Shown here: positions 24,909-38,306 of the stretch, one piece after another
Layout: every line of letters starts with the position of its first letter
Numbering within the stretch: position 1 is the first letter of the stretch
Assembly (NCBI GenBank): GCA_921293015.1
Contig: OV121091.1
Location: 39,416,839 to 39,480,838 of the forward strand
Length of the DNA stretch: 64,000 nt
Reading direction: 5' to 3'
Origin: Phorcus lineatus
Taxonomy: Eukaryota > Mollusca > Gastropoda > Trochida > Trochidae
Translations under genes and position numbers: made by a program
The notes under the pieces: generated by a model
Databases searched by the model: none
Told to the model about the DNA's origin: nothing
Seen by the model: the letters and a program-made list of their open reading frames with translations, nothing else

Positions 24909-25349
24909 GGTATAAGTGGTAAAGGACATAAGATAGATAAATTATAAAAGTGACATTTACCATGACCGTAGTGAGATTACAGCTAGTTTACATACTTGCA
25001 TGTGAAACATACATTTTGACTTTGAAATTAATTCAGGGGTAAAAATGATACGATTTGCCCTCCTGTAAACTCATTTGTTTTTAAATATCAGAGAGAAAAA
25101 ACCAATTATCTTTTTATAAAAGTTTGGAAAACAGTTGCAAATGAATATTTTTCATTTAAACTACAATTTGGTCAAATAAATAATTGAAAACAAATCCCAT
25201 TTATTTCTACTTCCGAGAATACTTTACCGTATACTATACCACTATATATGTTCTTGCATGTTTACTGAATATATTCCCTTCCATAAGATGTGAAATCTAT
25301 GATCTCTGTCTTCCTTTCATAAATTCTTATTTGACAAGTAAATACTTAC

Positions 25350-25406
25350 CTGCGACCGTAAAAACCTGCTTTATTATGAAAAAAAACATTGCCTGTGTAC
25401 ACAGAC
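25350..25406 (-). CDS. Candidate alternative 5' exon of mucin-like gene
   Basis: A GGCACAG acceptor and GTAAGT donor bound 57 bases reading S-V-Y-T-G-N-V-F-F-H-N-K-A-G-F-Y-G, then R. Phase is again 2 in and 2 out, matching the exon at 20504 (joint codon AGC, Ser). No start codon exon was found between here and the ASB1-like gene on the other strand about 800 bases away, so the 5' end stays open. Confidence 0.33.
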
Positions 25407-25488
25407 CTGTGCCAACACGGAACACGTAGGCCTACGTATTGTACATTGACTTTCATGCTAATTCAGCTTTAGAAGTGATATACAAAAG

Positions 25489-25650
25489 GACAAGATTATC
25501 TGGATAACGACTTCTTTATTGTGAAATTTATGGAGTATATATATATATGGTATACTTATATAATATTCCCTACATCCCACCTGATGAAGGGGTAAGCATG
25601 TACTCCGAAACGTGGCGAATTTCACAATGTTATCTAAAGCATCTTGTCTT
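25489..25650 (+). mobile_element. Short element with inverted ends and hammerhead-like core
   Basis: The ends (gacaagat, gataac, ttgtgaaatt on the left; their inverse order on the right) form an interrupted inverted repeat. Inside, 25581-25611 reads ctgatga, then ggggta, a six-base loop and tactcc, then gaaac. This resembles the catalytic core of hammerhead ribozymes found in Penelope-like elements, with one extra A before stem II. I could not identify the cleavage site or stems I and III with certainty. Confidence 0.35.
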
Positions 25651-26207
25651 CATCGCATACAATTCACATTTTGCTTATATGTGTGAAAACATCTTGGCTA
25701 CGATCCAATGATTTCAGTTTTGAATTTCATTGGCTATCTAAAGAATGACAACAATTTGATCAACATGTATTCATATGAATTCATCAAAAAATTCATTATG
25801 GGAAATATCTTATTCATGTACATGAAGGAAAAGTTACATATTAGTATGAACATTTAGAATTGAAATTATGAATTCATAGCTGAGATGAATTATATATCCT
25901 CGTAAAAATCATGCTTGTAACACAAATTAACATTTGTTTCACGACATATTATGTATATTTTACGTCCGTATTGTTTAGTTGAAGCAAAGTTTCAAAGGGA
26001 GATAATTCGTGTTTAAGCTCCGTACATCGGTGATGAGAATCGCAGTCGGTTGTCAATTACAGACATATACAATGTAAAGAGTTTGAGAAGTAGAGTAAAG
26101 CTAAAGAGTTTCAGCTGAGTAAACAACGATCTGGTTACATTACAATGTCACGTTTGCATGATGAAGAGTGAAGTTTAACGTTATCTTGATTGTAACTTTT
26201 GTACCAA

Positions 26208-29200
26208 ATGATCAGCCAAGCTATTGCTGCTAAATTTTATGACTGCCAGTTTCAAACCGCAGATTCAGAGCTGCACGAAAGTGCTTTTGCCGGCGACGCT
26301 AAGAATCTGAGAAAATTGTTATTAAAAGAGGAATTAAAAGATCAGTTGAACAAAAAAAATCATCTTGGATGTACTCCTCTCCGGCTAGCAGCTACCGGTA
26401 GGCATAGCTTCAGTTTTTCTTTGTCTACAACTTTTCTTAGTCCTGCTTAAGACGTCTACGCACATACCAAGCCAAGGTGTTACTTACTTAATATATTTCA
26501 TATGTGTCTTTCCTGTTAATGTCTATCGACCATGAACAACAGTTCTTGACTGATACCAAAAATATGGACCTTTTTTTATTAATATATATCCATGTTATCA
26601 TACATTAATAAATTTATGCTATGATTCCAGTGATTTTGAGTTATCTGTACAAAACTTTTAGTAGATTTGAAATTTGTATAGTCTTGCATTGGAAAATGCT
26701 ATTAAGCACAGCAATTGTGGAAACAAAATTATTCCTCACTCTTGTAGCCTTTCTTTTGTCTCAAAGGAGTATCTTCAAAAGAATTCATCACACTTAATGC
26801 TTTTTTTATATAAAGTTATACTCTCCTGTATCTCGAATTCAGGGTGTAAATGATCTTTAATATTTGGTATCAGAATAGTTTTTGAAAAAAATACATTTTA
26901 ATCTGCTATTATCAGCCGTGCTTTTAGAAATAAATGAAGACTGACATTTAAGCAGCTACATTTTAAATAAACGAGCAACATATCTAGTAATTTTGATCGT
27001 TACTCATCGGTTCATTTTTCAGGGATTTTATTCTTTCATTGTCAATTTTTTTTAACAAATTAAACTATTTTTAGCACCTCATTCTGGCTAAAGCAAAGCC
27101 AATAACTTTGCATTGCTTTTTCTGTTTCCCTTGTTTGCTTGTTTGCTTGATTCTGATTATTTTTGTTTTTCAAAATATTCCATGCATGAGAAATATACTT
27201 AGTAGATTGACTTGTGTGCACTGACAGGTGCAGGTGTGACAAATGTGCAATCAGATCTCCAACAAACCTACACTGACACTAATTAACCAATAGTAATTAA
27301 CTTGTTCGAAATTCTCATTATGTAACTTTACAGAAAAATTATGGAACTTTGATGATTAAAACTGAAATGTGATTTATTTTCCATATGTGAAATAAGGCAA
27401 TATCTTGTCTGGTCAGTCGCCATAGTTATCAGGTACCTCAGCTTAATAGTTGGACAAGTTGCCAAAAACAATCATAGATCATTTAACCGTAATACTTATC
27501 TTTTAATAATTAGGTAAAAGTTGTTTTGAAGTCAATATTTTCTCATAGCCATGCAATTCAAATTCAATCCACGCCCAGAGCAACAATGCTATTTTCAAAG
27601 TCGCTTTATTCTGTAGTGACCAAACATTTTTAGGAGAACATTGGCATTTTTTAATCAGAGGATGATAGAGATTATTTTGGTGTAAAGTTCTTTTATTCAC
27701 CCCTGAGCCTGAAGCACTTTAAAATTTAAGCCCTAATTTGGGGCTTCGGCCTACGGCTTATGTAGGCCCTTGTCAGTTGTCAGAATACGAGTTAATCTAG
27801 ATGAACTACAACTTTTCTCTCTTACTGAAAAAACCTTTGGTACTGACGTTGGAAAACATTGACATCACATCACATATAATATATAACAAGGCTTCTCAGC
27901 AGGCATTGCGAGCTCCAATTTAAGACATATTTTAAGTGTATTCATGTGGTGTATTCAAATTTCCTATCGAAGACAGTTTTTTGAGAGTTTTTAAAAATAT
28001 AATGTGCGAAGGCAATAAACAAAGGTAAAGAAATATATACTATGAAAAAAAGAAGAGTTTAATGATTAAATGTGAACATTCACCCGAAACACTAATGAGA
28101 AATTTTCCAATTACTATGAAGAAAGCATTGATTAATTAATTACATTCCCCAAATTACTATGGCACTGATTGATCACTTACGGCCACGTAATCTTCTAATC
28201 GTCTTATACCAGGAGCATGGCAACAATAGCAACTTCGGCTTTTGTTGAAAAATGTCAAAAGTAAAAAGTTTCACTGTTTTCTGAAATTTGTGTTAAATGA
28301 ATCGTTTACTATATAAAATAAATTGCACAAATGGTGAGTCATTTGTCGGTAATGTAGTGAGAGATGTTTTGATTTTTAGTTAATATGAATATTCACAAAA
28401 TCTGTCAATCTTTCAATCCTTGCTCATAAATTTTAAGCTGTATATAAAATCATACTTATCAGATTACATTAGTTATAAATACAACCAATACAAATTAACA
28501 CTACCTACCATCCGGCATAATCCAACAAAAGTCTCTCATAGTCTTCCTATCCTTGCTAATAAGTATTAACTAAACTTAAACTTTGTATGACATCAATTAA
28601 TGAAAACAAACAAGATACCCATGCTGACCATAAGGCATAATCTAATAGAAAATATACTTCTACAAAACCACCATTCCATCCTTCTACGAAATCACTGAAA
28701 TATCCTCTTACGAACCAGATCCTACCAATTCACCTACAATTACTTATAACTCCCATCATTTGCTATTTGGAAGTATGTTCTTTTCTGTCAGTCCATTTGT
28801 TATGTCTTGAATCTGTTCTTGAATTAGTATAGGAAGTTTTTTTCACAAAATGTAATAAGGCAAGTTTGCAAATGGAATGCTGACAACCGACACAAAAAGG
28901 CATTCTAGAGACTAGAGAGGCTGATCAATGTTCATGTTACATGTTTTCCCTAGGTGACTAAGTAAAATCGCTGTATTTTCAGGAGGCCATGAAGAGGCTG
29001 CGAGAGTTCTACTGGAGGCTGGAGCCTCAGTCGATATATTTGATGTGAAGGGTCAGACTCCCCTGTTTGTTGCAGTGAAGGGAAATCATCATAGATGTGC
29101 TCGTGTCCTGCTCGAATATGGCGCCAACTGCGAGGGAAGCACAGAAAATGTTGCCTCTCCAATGTACACTGCTGCCATGCATGGCTACATAGAATCTGTC

Positions 29201-31504
29201 AGAGTAAGTATCATCATATATAATGATTATGATAAATAGAGAATCTCACCCAAGTGTCTTCTGATATCAAATATATCAACACGAGTTGATAAAAATTACA
29301 AATTTCCGAGGCTTGCCAAGGATATTTTTACTTTTATCACAAGTTTTGATATATTTAATATCAGAAGACACGAGGGTGAGATTCTTTTTATCATCTAAAA
29401 TCTTTTTTCATTCCCATTTCGTGAAAAATGTATAATTTTGAACACTGCACTACTCTTAGACTCTCAGTGTGCCGATGTCATAGTACTATGACTTCATCAT
29501 GTTTATGACGTCATAGCATTGTGATGTCATTACTTGATGATGTAACAGGGCATTGTTAAAAATCTACGGTCCTAGGAGATATCGCTTGATCTTCCTCAAG
29601 CAATATCTTCTGTGGAACACAGTTTTGGATGATAATAGAATCTCTCTTGCTGGATGCATGTTATATATATAGGAATGTGACCTGATATATAGCATTTGAC
29701 CTGATAGCTAATAGGGAATTTAAGGAGCTCCGCGTACACAAATATTTGTTGTAGCAGAATATCAAAGAACACTCTCACTTAGTTATCTGTTGTGATGTTT
29801 TGAAAACTTTAAATGATTACAATGTCATTTCAGGTGCTGCTGGAGTTTGGAGCTTCGATAGCCAACAGCCAGGGCCGTGTTGTACGTCTTTTCAGTATGG
29901 ACCCCCTTCAGATTGCAGTTGCCTATCAACAGTTTGACTGTGTCAAGTTAATGCTACGAGTTGGAGACAGTTCAATGCTCAATCAAAGGGAGGCAACTCT
30001 CATGTATCATATTGCAGTCAAACAGAAGTGTTCAGTTCGACTGTTCAATCTTCTTCACCAGTTTGGGTTGTCAGTGTACAGAGTTGATAATCATGGCAAG
30101 TTTCCATGGCAACTAGATTTTTCCAGACACACTGATGAGGAAAAACAGAATGTACTTGAATTCTTTCAGGATGTTAGAGGTGGGTATGCCTCCATTATTG
30201 CTAGAATTTTATGATGCAAATCTTTATTTATCAAAAGAATCAAATGAGATTTAACAGACAGAATACTCTCAAGTAAACTAATTTTATGTTTTTGAAAGAC
30301 ACATATTCACCAAGACAGCAACACATGCTTTAAATTGATTGGTTAATGTATTGAATTTGCAGGGTTCCCTCACAATATATGACCTCTACTTGCCTAAACC
30401 TTTCAACAATCCAAGAGTTGAGATAGTGACACTGATGTTTACAGAATCAGATACTTGAACTTTGATTACAAAAATAATTTTATAATCTATCGTCTTTTGG
30501 AAGTTACAATTACGATTTTCTTAAAAGTGTTGACAATGTATACTGGCTGCCCATTCTCAAAGTGTCCTTTTGAAAACGGACAAGGCAGAATGACAAACCC
30601 ACTCTGTACTGTTATTACAGGACTGTCAGACTGTATTTAAACTTCTATGAGGAAATTTATACATGATAAACCAGTAAATTAATTACCAAAAGTGTTGCTT
30701 CACATTCATATGGTATATAGTTGTGATAGTAGTGGTATAATGCAACCTACTTATGAGAAAGCTTTAGACTGTTTTGACTGCAAAGGCATTGTAAAAATAT
30801 TAAATCCCCCCCTTCCCCTTCAAATTAAATTAGCTGTAAATATCAAAAGCTTCTTTCAGAATCAACAATTATAGTAATACAATTTTGTAAATAAAAAAAA
30901 CTCCATCACACATTCTGCCTCTTGCTATATAACAACAGGGATGACAGTCAAGATTGGAAAAATCAATTTTGCACAAATATTTTTGAAAAGTTAAATCAAG
31001 TTAAATTACACATAAACTTTTAGCTGAACAGCATTAAAGCTATTGATTGTAATCAGTCCCTTACTATGTCAAAGTTGACTAAAGCAATTAACATTAAACG
31101 GTACCATCTACTCAATTAATCTTTAAAATCTTGTTTATACCTTAAGAGGTATAAAAAGATACACAAATCTGTATTGAAACATTGCACTCTCAAAAATAAA
31201 GAAATTTGTATCTATAAAATTTGTACTTCATACCTATAGAGTTTTTATTGATAAAGATTTTTTTTTGGGGGGGCTTTTATAATAAATGGATGCAAAAAAA
31301 TAATATTTTCAATTTGTATAATTTGTGTGTTTGTCAATTTCAATGATAATTGTTTTTCTTTCAGACAACCCTCACAGTCTCAAGTCCATTTGCAGGAAAG
31401 TGCTCAATCAGAACATGAGGCACAAATGTAAACTTGAAAATAGCCTGCACTCCTTGGGTCTCCCAAAGACGTTATTGAGTTACCTCTTATTCGATGATTT
31501 ATGA
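26208..31504 (+). CDS. ASB1: Ankyrin repeat and SOCS box protein, ASB1-like
   Basis: Four exons join cleanly: 26208-26397, 28983-29203, 29834-30179 and 31365-31504 (phases 1, 0, 1), giving 298 residues against 335 for human ASB1. Start ATG begins M-I-S-Q-A-I-A-A; an upstream TTG in the same frame is not needed. Ankyrin repeats include L-H-E-S-A-F-A-G-D, T-P-L-R-L-A-A-T-G-G-H-E, V-K-G-Q-T-P-L-F-V-A-V, and D-P-L-Q-I-A-V-A-Y. The last exon (N-P-H-S-L-K-S-I-C-R-K to L-L-S-Y-L-L-F-D-D-L) is a SOCS box. Family members recruit Elongin B/C and Cullin-5 to ubiquitinate bound substrates. The order of repeats and the C-T-P-L-R-x-A-A-T and V-K-G-Q-T motifs favour ASB1; other ASB members are less likely. 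A possible polyadenylation signal AATAAA is at 31985-31990. Confidence 0.87.
26398..28982. other. ASB1-like intron 1; no gene seen
   Basis: The donor is CCG/GTAGGC and the acceptor TTTTCAG. The interior is AT-rich. ORFs of about 60 codons on the minus strand lack homology or splice support. Confidence 0.7.
29240..29611 (+). mobile_element. Palindromic repeat element, P family copy 2
   Basis: It lies in ASB1-like intron 2. A long imperfect palindrome (29240-29385) runs from agaatctcaccc to gggtgagattct with arms containing gtcttctgatat and atatcagaagac. The rest (to aggagatatcgcttgatc and caagcaatatctt) matches the copy at 17628-17988 in reverse. Confidence 0.68.
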
Positions 31505-33154
31505 CTTCGAAAAAATTATGAAATAGTTGAATAAGAAGGAGACAATCGCTGTGGGAGAAAAAGTGTGAGAAAAACTGAGTAAAACCATTCTGAAGCATCA
31601 ACACTACGTTAAAGTGATCTTATCCAAAGCAATAGCAAAGATGTTCCCAGATTTTGTTCAGGGTCTCAGGTTGTGTTGTAGTGTAGATTGAATCACACAA
31701 ACAATCTATGCACTCATAGTTTTTACATTAATATAGTGTTTATATCTGTGGTATTTATTGAAATTTCTTCAAAATATTAAAATGCATGTGATTTACGCTG
31801 ATGCAAATCTTGATATTACTATTTTATAAATAGGTCTCAAGTCTCGTTCGCAGTGTAGCTATGTATGCAGCCGCTAAAATTTTACACACATAACTATCAG
31901 ATACTAACTTTTGGTTATCTTTTCAGATATTTCGAAGGGTCAATTCAGTATTTTGAATAATAAATATGAAGTTCTTGTAAATATAATAAAGCAAGCCTTG
32001 AATGGTATTAGATACAGTTACTCCCATGTGGAAACTGAATACCAGTTTATTTTACAAGAGCAATGTACGTTTATGCAATATTGCTGTCTTGTAAATATAA
32101 CAACTGACGTGATAGGAATACATAATAGAGAAAAAAAGCACATACAAAACAGGTTTACTAAATAACTTTTATGATGTGCAATTATTCCTGCCATATAAGA
32201 TCCTCCACTTATGTATTCCTGTCTGATATCTTTGCTAATGCTTTTTAAAGTGAAATTTGTTTTTCAACAATTGAATCTTTTAACAGAATAATACTATCTT
32301 TTATTGAACCTGTTAATAACTTTCATTAAATCACTTTTACTGTATCATTAACTTGTTTGTTAAAAATAGTATCAAATTGAAGGTCATTTAGAATCACTAT
32401 TTCCAGACTATGACTGGAATCTTGTTGCACTTTTGCAAAGAGTTTTATCCAAACTATAACAATGTTGCCGTTTCATTTATTGTCGAATCCCACCCAAGAG
32501 CTCAGCAACTTGGGCTGCAGTAGAGAACTGTTCTACACGCAATCAGGTTTGGGTGCAATGCTACACTGAAATTCAGTGCAGTACCACCCATGGTTCGCTA
32601 GTTCCAGCCGATGCTCGCAGGTTTCACCACAATGCATAGCCAAAATGGTGTTGCGGGCTTTCTCCCTGCCATAATACTAGCAGCCGCAATATACAAGTGA
32701 AATACTCTTGAAAGTTACGTTAAGCCCAATGTCACCTCACCCTACCTCATTTACTGTCAAAATGGCATCTATCTTTATACATAGGAACTAGTAGTGAACT
32801 GGAAAAGTGGATTGTTATATTGAATGTAGTGAACTGTAAAACAGGATTGTTGTATTCAATAATAAACTTTAAAAAGTCATCATGTTTTTACTTCTTCAAG
32901 TGTATTACTACAGGCTGGTAGCACCAAACATGGTCCTTGGAGATAAGAACATTTAATGATGACAAATACCAGTTTTTACATTGAGCCCTCTAGCTCCAGC
33001 TTCAAACATCAAAAGGCATCCATCACAACATCAAGAGCATGATCCTGAGGTCTGAGGTCTGAGGACCAAGGACCCACTGGTTTTGGCATGTGTGTGACAG
33101 ATTTGAAACCAAGGTTATGTATCATTTCAGATTTATTATCTAGCAATTTTTCAT
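31505..33154. other. Intergenic: ASB1-like 3' flank to cathepsin copy A 3' flank
   Basis: The two genes converge here. The stretch holds the ASB1-like 3' UTR, a SINE-like fragment (32455-32750) and AT-rich sequence. On the minus strand AATAAA at 33132-33137, 18 bases past the cathepsin A stop, could serve as its polyadenylation signal. Confidence 0.6.
32455..32750 (+). mobile_element. SINE-like fragment
   Basis: This G+C-richer block ends in caagtgaaatactcttgaaa and gttaagccc, a tail style I associate with molluscan SINEs. Its part 32598-32665 (gctagttccag ... gctcgcaggtttcacc) recurs at 63353-63420. No clear target duplication was found. Confidence 0.4.
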
Positions 33155-33157
33155 TTA

Positions 33158-33289
<132 letters not shown>

Positions 33290-34879
33290 TTAAGCTAGGA
33301 TAGATTTGGTTGAAATTAGATTGATGCCATTCAATTCCATCTTTTAAGTTTTAAAGTATGTTTCATAAATATTTAAGTTGCTTAGATAAGAGTCGAGTAT
33401 GACCTCAGTAAAGTTCAAAGTCACTTTCTTAAGTTGAATCTGTATCCCTTAAAGTCATTGTCTCATTTTTGCAAGGCAAATTGTAATGCATGCTGGACAA
33501 ATAGTTCACCACTCACAGAAATCTTTCCCCTGACGTTTGCAACATTTTTCAGAACTCTGCAGGCATTCTAGCCCTCAATAATTAAGTTCAAACTACTCTA
33601 CCCTACCCTAATATTACGTGTTTTGCGAGCGTTAGTCCTTACCACGTCATTTCGCTCAGGCCGTGACGAAGAACGCATAAAATTTCCCAGCTGAATATCC
33701 AATTTAAATAGCTAATAGTTAACCCTTTTTCAAATACTGAAATAACAAAAAGGTGGTAAACTCAATGAAGAATGCGTCTGTGATAAGTATCGGCGCTACA
33801 ATTACTAGATTTCTGGTGTTTCGCACTCGCGATGGGATTGCACTTGATCCGGTACCTCATCGATCTGAAACGGCTTACGACAATAAGCTGCTTCATCCAA
33901 AACTGTAAAACGGGCATAAAAATGAAAATATTTGCAAATACGACAGGAAATATTCGTGTTAGTGATCAGATTTTGTTCGTGAAGAATAGTTACTTCAGTT
34001 TAGTTGCCTTACAAAACTGAGACTATGACTTTAAATGCCAATATTATGATATTTTTTATTTTTCCATTCATTGAAAAATAGTCATATAACTGTTAAAAAG
34101 TCAAAAAAGTCAGTACCTTTCGATCAAATAATACCATTTATTAAATTTGACATATTTTACCCCAAAAACATACTCTGTGCCTGTGCCCCTTTAAGAGTAT
34201 GTTGATATAACTATGAGTTTTGCAGTTGACAAGTACAGACAAATCGCTGACAACTGGTTGATACAGCAAATTGATAACATTATATTTGATATTATATCAT
34301 AAAACTAGTTTTTGTCTGTTACTTGTTTGACATTGTGTGTGTATTAAATATGTATTTAGGGAGAGAGAGTGACACAGAGATCGGAAGGAGGGACAATGGA
34401 GAAAATAAGAGAGATAGATCAAGGAATGGGAGGGATGAAAATATGAATAAACATGACTTATCCAGTGTATGAATATCCGCATATACACACCTGTTTTTCA
34501 CCAACCAATAGTCCATGTTGTCCTGAACACCATACCCAACAGCGAGAACAGGATGGTCAACCATTGTACTACCGCAGCTAGAATCACTGTAGAAAGAATA
34601 TCTTATCTATAGATTAGGTACCAAGAGAATACACATATCGGCAAAATAACCCCTATGAACACTGGGATCAACTTGATATTTGGACCGTTAAGCAAAATAA
34701 GAACTTTCCTCTTTAGATTCAGTTCTAAATGATGGTGTGTTTGGTGATAACACTAGTAATTTCATGGAGAATGCATACATATATAAGGTATAATATATAC
34801 CTGTCTGATATGATATCATAATCAGAACAAAATGAATACATTTGAAAAAGATAAATCGACAGTGGATGACATACTCTCT

Positions 34880-37160
34880 TGTATACTCCCAGCTGGTAGA
34901 ACTGTAGAGACGGTCTACTGTTTTCTATTGTTACAAAGACGGACTCCATTGAAGTACCTACTTGTATATACGCCCTGCCGGTAGAACTGGAAGGACGGTC
35001 TACTTGCGTCTGTAGCTACAGAGATGGAGGCCAATTTTACTCCCTGCTGGTAGAGCTAGAGAGACGGTCTACTGTTATCTATTGTTACAAAGATGGACTC
35101 CATTGAAGTACCTACTTGTATATACGCCCTGCCGGTAGAACTGGAAGGACGGTCTACTTGCGTCTGTAGCTACAGAGATGGAGGCCAATTTTACTCCCTG
35201 CTGGTAGAGCTAGAGAGACGGTCTACTGTTATCTATTGTTACAAAGACGGACTCCATTGAAGTACCTACTTGTATATACGCCCTGCCGGTAGAACTGGAA
35301 GGACGGTCTACTTGCGTCTGTAGCTACAGAGATGGAGGCCAATTTTACTCCCTGCTGGTAGAGCTAGAGAGACGGTCTACTGTTGTCTATGGTTACAAAG
35401 ATGGACTCCATTGAAGTACCTACTTGTATATACGCCCTGCCGGTAGAACTGGAAGGACGGTCTACTTGCGTCTGTAGCTACAGAGATGGAGGCCAATTTT
35501 ACTCCCTGCTGGTAGAACTAGAGAGACGGTCTACTGTTATCTATTGTTACAAAGATAGACTCCATTGAAGTACCTACTTGTATATACGCCCTGCTGGTAG
35601 AACTGGAAGGACGGTCTACTTGCGTCTGTAGCTACAGAGATGGAGGCCAATTTTACTCCCTGCTGGTAGAACTAGAGAGACGGTCTACTGTTATCTATTG
35701 TTACAAAGATAGACTCCATTGAAGTACCTACTTGTATATACGCCCTGCCGGTAGAACTGGAAGGACGGTCTACTTGCGTCTGTAGCTACAGAGATGGAGG
35801 CCAATTTTACTCCCTGCTGGTAGAACTAGAGAGACGGTCTACTGTTGTCTATGGTTACAAAGATGGACTCCATTGAAGTACCTACTTGTATATACGCCCT
35901 GCCGGTAGAACTGGAAGGACGGTCTACTTGCGTCTGTAGCTACAGAGATGGAGGCCAATTTTACTCCCTGCTGGTAGAACTAGAGAGACGGTCTACTGTT
36001 ATCTATTGTTACAAAGATAGACTCCATTGAAGTACCTACTTGTATATACGCCCTGCCGGTAGAACTGGAAGGACGGTCTACTTGCGTCTGTAGCTACAGA
36101 GATGGAGGCCAATTTTACTCCCTGCTGGTAGAACTAGAGAGACGGTCTACTGTTGTCTATGGTTACAAAGATGGACTCCATTGAAGTACCTACTTGTATA
36201 TACGCCCTGCCGGTAGAACTGGAAGGACGGTCTACTTGCGTCTGTAGCTACAGAGATGGAGGCCAATTTTACTCCCTGCTGGTAGAACTAGAGAGACGGT
36301 CTACTGTTATCTATTGTTACAAAGATAGACTCCATTGAAGTACCTACTTGTATATACGCCCTGCCGGTAGAACTGGAAGGACGGTCTACTTGCGTCTGTA
36401 GCTACAAAGATGGAGGCCAATTTTACTCCCTGCTGGTAGAACTAGAGAGACGGTCTACTGTTGTCTATGGTTACAAAGATGGACTCCATTGAAGTACCTA
36501 CTTGTATATACGCCCTGCTGGTAGAACTGGAAGGACGGTCTGCTGGCGTCTGCACCTACAGAGATGGGGGCCAATTATACTCCCTGCTGGTAGAACTAGA
36601 GAGACGCTCTACTGTTACCTATTGTTACAAAGATGGACTCCATTGAAGTACCTACTTGTATACGCCCTGCTGGTAGAACTGGAAGGACGGTCTACTTGCG
36701 TCTGTAGCTACAGAGATGGAGGCCAATTTTACTCCCTGCTGGTAGAACTAGAGAGACGGTCTACTGTTGTCTATGGTTACAAAGATGGACTCCATTGAAG
36801 TACCTACTTGTATATACACCCTGCTGGTAGAACTACTTGCGTCTGCAGCTACAGAGATGGGGGCCAATTATACTCCCTGCTGGTAGAACTAGAGAGACGC
36901 TCTACTGTTACCTATTGTTACAAAGATGGACTCCATTGAAGTACCTACTTGTATACGCCCTGCTGGTAGAACTGGAAGGACGGTCTACTTGCGTCTGCAG
37001 CTACAGAGATGGGGGCCAATTATACTCCCTGCTGGTAGAACTAGAGAGACGCTCTACTGTTACCTATTGTTACAAAGATGGACTCCATTGAAGTACCTAC
37101 TTGTATACTCCCTGCTGGTAGAACTGGAAGGACGGTCTACTTGCGTCTATAGCTATGGGC
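34880..37160 (-). repeat. 154-bp satellite array derived from a cathepsin exon end
   Basis: About 14-15 units of 154 bp run from the 3' end of exon 6 of cathepsin copy A into its intron. Each unit has two diverged halves of about 77 bp. On the minus strand one half reads I-S-V-A-T-D-A-S-R-P-S-F-Q-F-Y-R-Q-G-V-Y, and the other I-F-V-T-I-D-N-S-R-P-S-L, a stop, then L-Y-Q-Q-G-V. Both match the cathepsin segment V-A-I-D-A-S-x-x-S-F-Q-x-Y-x-x-G-V-Y. The exon-like units near 37100 end in TACAA/GTAGGT, a usable donor like the one in copy B. Small variants alternate between units (gttatctattg and gttgtctatgg). Plus-strand ORFs here are shadows. Confidence 0.9.
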
Positions 37161-37677
37161 CGACTGTAGCAACAGCGTCTTTTAAGGCAGACTCTGACCC
37201 ACTCTCTATGTTGATGAAACCCTGGTCTGTAGCTCCAACGTTAGCTCTGTTGAACTTGCACTTTGACTCCTGGTTAAACGATTGGAATTCAAGTAAATTG
37301 ATACATGATTGGTAATCAATGTGATACAATGGTTAAAATTACAGTTTCTTCTTATAATTTGTATTTTTCAACATTTCTTACAATTTCATGTACTATTGAT
37401 TTTCAATCGACAATCGTCATCTTAAATGTTAATTTATGAAAGCAGATTATTTTCCATTATGTTGTTAGTAGATGTATCAAGAATTTTATGTTTGATAATT
37501 CTTGCAATTTGAAAATGCTTCTCAAGGCATTACCTATTTATATTTTGCCAATGGACGTTTTGTCGCTTTATTGCAAACATATTTCTTTAAAACAACGGGA
37601 ATGTAATCTTCAGAATATAGTATCCAAATATTGACATCAAGGGGGCCATATTCTTAAAAATCAATTCTATCTTATTA

Positions 37678-37836
<159 letters not shown>

Positions 37837-38141
37837 TTATATAAATTCATCATGTATTGTTAAGACGGCTTTAGAGTAATAAGATAGTCAAACGTGAAAG
37901 TTTGAGTAATAAATAGTAAGACTAGCAATTTTAGAATATGAACGTTAATCTAAACGTATAAAGACAGTTTAGCTATACAGTTTCTACAGCATTGCTTCAG
38001 AATGTTATTTAGCCTAATTTCTATACTTTTAGCTAATACGTAGTTGGTATTTTCCCTAAGAAATGACATTTCTATATCATGCCCATATCCGTTCGTTTGT
38101 CATCTCACTGGAAGATTCATGTCAGCTCTGGTTCAATGTTA

Positions 38142-38306
<165 letters not shown>

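Larger units (their letters stand above)
15665..25349. other. Non-coding stretch with transposon relics and three candidate exons
   Basis: Apart from the candidate minus exons at 19155 and 20504, no gene is supported. A patch at 15830-16300 is richer in G+C than its surroundings and has broken open stretches on both strands that I cannot assign. Short transposons occupy 17628-17988, 20904-21004, 22389-22813, 23292-24241 and 24829-24908. The 60-80 codon ORFs inside the T-family copies are by-products of the transposon sequence. Confidence 0.5.

Noticed and set aside
34118-34195. Possible further T-family copy
   Set aside because: Only the stretch around taccatttattaaatttgac and a cccctttaa end resemble the family; the opposite end and interior could not be found.
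35383-37315. Plus-strand ORFs of 61-129 codons in the 154-bp array
   Set aside because: The units match the cathepsin exon on the minus strand, so these are antisense shadows.
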